Part shown: piece by piece, positions 61,726 through 64,000 of the stretch
Layout of the letters: every line of letters starts with the position of its first letter
How positions within the stretch are numbered: the first letter of the stretch is position 1
Assembly: GCF_026341775.1 (NCBI RefSeq)
Contig: NZ_JAPEOB010000001.1
Span: 2,666,001-2,730,000, forward strand
Source of the DNA: Streptomyces sp. NBC_00654
Lineage (GTDB): Bacteria; Actinomycetota; Actinomycetes; Streptomycetales; Streptomycetaceae
DNA: 64,000 nt
Reading direction: 5' to 3'
Made by a program: the position numbers and the translations under genes
Notes under the pieces: generated by a model
The model's input: the letters and a program-made list of their open reading frames with translations, nothing else
Databases searched by the model: none
Told to the model about the DNA's origin: nothing

Positions 61726-62715
61726 TCAGGGAGCCGGTGCGGACTCCGTCTCCGGCGCCGGGGCCGGTACGGGCTCCGCCGGGCCCGCCGGCGCGGCCCG
61801 GCGGGCCCGGAGGGCGCGCACCCGCCGCCACACCAGCAGCAGCACCGCGGCGACGGCCAGGAACGGGGCCGCCGCACCGATCGCCATCGCGATCCACCGG
61901 AGCATCGTCACGAACGCGTCCCAGCCGCCGCCCAGCGCGTCCAGGAACCCGGGCCCGTCGTCGTCCGCCTTCCCGGCAGGCCCCTCCGGCTCGCTGAGGT
62001 CCAGGGTGATCGTCGCCAGCGAGGTGCGGTCCCTGAGACTCGCCTGCTGGGCGAGCATCGACTCCAGCGCGGCCTGACGGGTGCTCAACTCGCCCTCCAG
62101 CGTGACCACGTCGCTCAGCTTTTCGGCCTGGTCCATCAGCTCCCGCACCCGCGCCACGCTCGCCCGCTGCGTGGCGATCCGGCTCTCCACGTCGACCACC
62201 TGGTCGGTGACGTCCTTCGCGTTCGACGAGCGGGACAGCAGCTTCCCGGACCCGGCGAGTTCCCGCAGGACCGCCTGGTACCGGTCCTGCGGGACGCGCA
62301 GTACGAGGTGCGACATCTCATGCGTGTCGTCCACCCGCTCGGTGGTCTCGTTCGCCACCAGGCCGCCGCTGTCCTCCGTGGCACCGCGGGCGGCGGCCAC
62401 GGCCTTCGGCACGCTCTCGACCTCGACGGACAGGGTCGCCGTACGGATCACATGGGTGCCCGAGGCCCTCGCCTTCGGAGCCGCGGAGGCCCCGTCGTCG
62501 GACTTCGCGCCGTCCGCCGCCCCACCGGCCCCGGCCCGCTCCCCGGCGGGCTTGTTGTCCCCGGCCGCTGCGTTCAGCCCTGCCGCGCTGCTGTCGGAGG
62601 AGCTGTCGCCCGCGCCGCAGCCCCCGACGGCGAGGAGGGCGAGCAGCGCCCCGGTGGCGAGGGCCGCGCGGGAACCGCGGGCGCGTGGACGGGCGGTGCT
62701 GTTCGTGTTGTTCAT
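61726..62715 (-). CDS. DUF4349 lipoprotein
   Basis: A 329-residue lipoprotein from ATG 62715 with signal LATGALLALLAVGGCGAG (lipobox VGGC). A Ser/Ala/Asp-rich linker leads into DUF4349 (IRTATLSVEVESVPKAVAAA, HLVLRVPQDRYQAVLREL). A coiled coil follows (RIATQRASVARVRELMDQAE). Near the end is a membrane helix (IGAAAPFLAVAAVLLLVW) and a Pro/Ala tail, so both ends may touch the membrane. The family is widespread but without assigned function; envelope stress or structure is a guess. It is 43 bases upstream of the flavoprotein gene and may be co-transcribed. Confidence 0.85.
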   Translation of the reverse strand: MNNTNSTARPRARGSRAALATGALLALLAVGGCGAGDSSSDSSAAGLNAAAGDNKPAGERAGAGGAADGAKSDDGASAAPKARASGTHVIRTATLSVEVESVPKAVAAARGATEDSGGLVANETTERVDDTHEMSHLVLRVPQDRYQAVLRELAGSGKLLSRSSNAKDVTDQVVDVESRIATQRASVARVRELMDQAEKLSDVVTLEGELSTRQAALESMLAQQASLRDRTSLATITLDLSEPEGPAGKADDDGPGFLDALGGGWDAFVTMLRWIAMAIGAAAPFLAVAAVLLLVWRRVRALRARRAAPAGPAEPVPAPAPETESAPAP

Positions 62716-62842
62716 GACGGGTCCCCCCAGGACGTTGGCCAGTGGTGCCGGTTCGACGTACGGGACCCATGGGCGGGTTGCCCATCAGCGGTTTCGAAGT
62801 GGTCACGGTCACGACTCGGAACGGGTTTGAGAGAGTGGACCC

Positions 62843-64000
62843 ATGCAGCGTTCTCATCAGCGCGTGAACACGCGTACGGGTCATGTCGTCGTCATCGGCG
62901 GTGGCATCGCCGGTCTGTCCGCCGCCCACCGGCTGGTCCGGGCCGGTCTGCGGGTCACGCTCCTGGAGGCCACGGAGCGGCTCGGCGGCAAGCTCATGAC
63001 CGGAGAGATCGCGGGCACCCGGGTCGATCTCGGCGCGGAGTCGATGCTCGCGCGGCGCCCCGAAGCGGTCGACCTGGCCCGTTCCGTCGGCCTCGGCGAC
63101 CGGCTCCAGCCGCCCGCCACCGCCACCGCCTCGGTATGGACGCGCGATGCCCTGCGGCCGATGCCCAAGGGCCATGTCATGGGCGTGCCCGCTGATCCGG
63201 CCGCCCTCAGCGGGGTGCTCTCCCCGGAGGGCCTCGCCAGGATCGCCCAGGAGCGCGACCTGACGCCCACCGCCGTCGGCGACGATGTCGCGGTCGGCAG
63301 TTATGTCGCCGACCGGCTCGGCCGCGAGGTCGTGGACCGGCTCGTGGAACCGCTGCTCGGCGGGGTGTACGCGGGTGACGCCTACCGCATCTCGATGCGG
63401 GCCGCCGTACCCCAGCTCTTCGACGTGGTGAAGGAGGGCGGTTCCCTCCTCGACGGGGTCCGGCGCATCCAGGAGCGGGCCGCCGCCCGGCAGCAGACCG
63501 GGCCGGTCTTCCAGGGCATCGACGGCGGCATCGGCACCCTGCCGGACGCCGTCGCCACCGCCGTACGCGAGGGTGGCGGCGAGATCCTCACCGCCACCCC
63601 CGTCCTCGGGCTGACCCGTACCGACGCCGGCTGGAACGTCCGTACCGACACCCGGGTGATCACCGCCGACGGCATCGTCCTGGCCGCCCCCGCCTGGTCC
63701 GCCTCCACACTCCTGGCCGCCGAGTCCCCGGCGGCCTCCGCCGAGCTGGCGGGGGTCGAGTACGCCTCGATGGCCCTGGTCACCATGGCGTTCCGGAGCT
63801 CCGGAACCGACGCGACGAGCGCCCTGCACGGACGCTCCGGCTTCCTCGTCCCGCCGGTCGACGGCCGCACGATCAAGGCCTCCACCTTCTCCACCAACAA
63901 GTGGCAGTGGGTGGCCGACGCCGCGCCCGGTCTCTTCGTCCTGCGCACCTCCGTCGGCCGCTACGGCGAGGAGGACCATCTGCACCGTGAGGACGCCGAA
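62843..64000 (+). CDS. hemY: Protoporphyrinogen/coproporphyrinogen oxidase, 3' end beyond window
   Basis: The first 386 residues are seen of a flavoenzyme expected to be about 480-500 long. ATG 62843 gives a short basic lead, then VVVIGGGIAGLSAAHRLVRA for FAD. LEATERLGGKLMTGEIAG, DLGAESMLARRPEA and LVEPLLGGVYAGDAYRISMR are hallmark blocks of HemY/CgoX. In actinobacteria this enzyme oxidises coproporphyrinogen III to coproporphyrin III in the coproporphyrin-dependent heme route, so cgoX is an equally good name. hemE lies 2.6 kb upstream on the same strand, separated by two leftward genes. GTG 62864 is an alternative start. Confidence 0.93.
   Translation, partial: MQRSHQRVNTRTGHVVVIGGGIAGLSAAHRLVRAGLRVTLLEATERLGGKLMTGEIAGTRVDLGAESMLARRPEAVDLARSVGLGDRLQPPATATASVWTRDALRPMPKGHVMGVPADPAALSGVLSPEGLARIAQERDLTPTAVGDDVAVGSYVADRLGREVVDRLVEPLLGGVYAGDAYRISMRAAVPQLFDVVKEGGSLLDGVRRIQERAAARQQTGPVFQGIDGGIGTLPDAVATAVREGGGEILTATPVLGLTRTDAGWNVRTDTRVITADGIVLAAPAWSASTLLAAESPAASAELAGVEYASMALVTMAFRSSGTDATSALHGRSGFLVPPVDGRTIKASTFSTNKWQWVADAAPGLFVLRTSVGRYGEEDHLHREDAE

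Overview
The window is high-GC actinobacterial DNA and almost certainly a Streptomyces chromosome. It combines GTG/TTG starts with strong third-position GC, a WhiI-type orphan sporulation regulator behind a sigma-WhiG-like promoter, an HTH-MurA fusion near aconitase, a Rok7B7-like regulator between two sugar ABC operons, T7SS-type Rhs toxins and DUF317-like genes. The core gene order (HTH-MurA, acnA, NgcEFG-like, ROK regulator, XylFGH-like, dxs, Stealth genes, fadBA, rnd, whiI, DUF3000, hemE, protoporphyrinogen/coproporphyrinogen oxidase) resembles, from memory, the SCO5998-SCO6041 stretch of S. coelicolor. No database search was run.

0-12.9 kb is accessory. It holds a HicB/ribbon-helix-helix gene cut by the left edge, a GNAT acetyltransferase, a Tat-exported DyP-type peroxidase with an altered distal motif, and a truncated IS3 element. 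Next comes a four-gene polymorphic-toxin cassette: SseB-like protein, ESX-like helical protein, 1598-aa Rhs protein with a C-terminal PD-(D/E)xK toxin, and an overlapping immunity candidate. A cluster of small minus-strand genes follows, two of which carry single-base frameshifts. A fragment of one of these small genes also sits at the broken end of the IS3, so related sequence flanks the toxin cassette.

12.9-24.7 kb holds an HTH-MurA (enolpyruvyl transferase) fusion with a palindrome just upstream, and a MerR regulator fused to domains II-III of the DNA polymerase sliding clamp behind a textbook MerR promoter. It continues with a serine hydrolase/TetR divergent pair with a perfect operator, then aconitase with two operator candidates (a TamR-like palindrome and an iron box). 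A phosphatase, a class F sortase and a Gln/Gly-repeat wall protein close the block.

24.7-41.3 kb is sugar and isoprenoid metabolism. It contains a secreted GH92 alpha-mannosidase with a LacI-type operator, an NgcEFG-like chitooligosaccharide importer without its own ATPase, a Rok7B7-like repressor, a XylFGH-like importer, dxs and an amino-acid permease. Strong hairpin terminators separate the units.

41.3-52.1 kb looks like a cell-envelope glycopolymer locus: an LCP ligase, a probable beta-propeller protein, a GT4 glycosyltransferase, two Stealth-family sugar-phosphate transferases, and a Gfo/Idh dehydrogenase plus DegT aminotransferase pair that would make an amino sugar. 52.4-64 kb is core metabolism and development: fadB-fadA beta-oxidation, RNase D, WhiI, DUF3000, hemE, a CoA-disulfide-reductase-like flavoprotein, a DUF4349 lipoprotein and the start of a HemY/CgoX oxidase that runs off the right edge.
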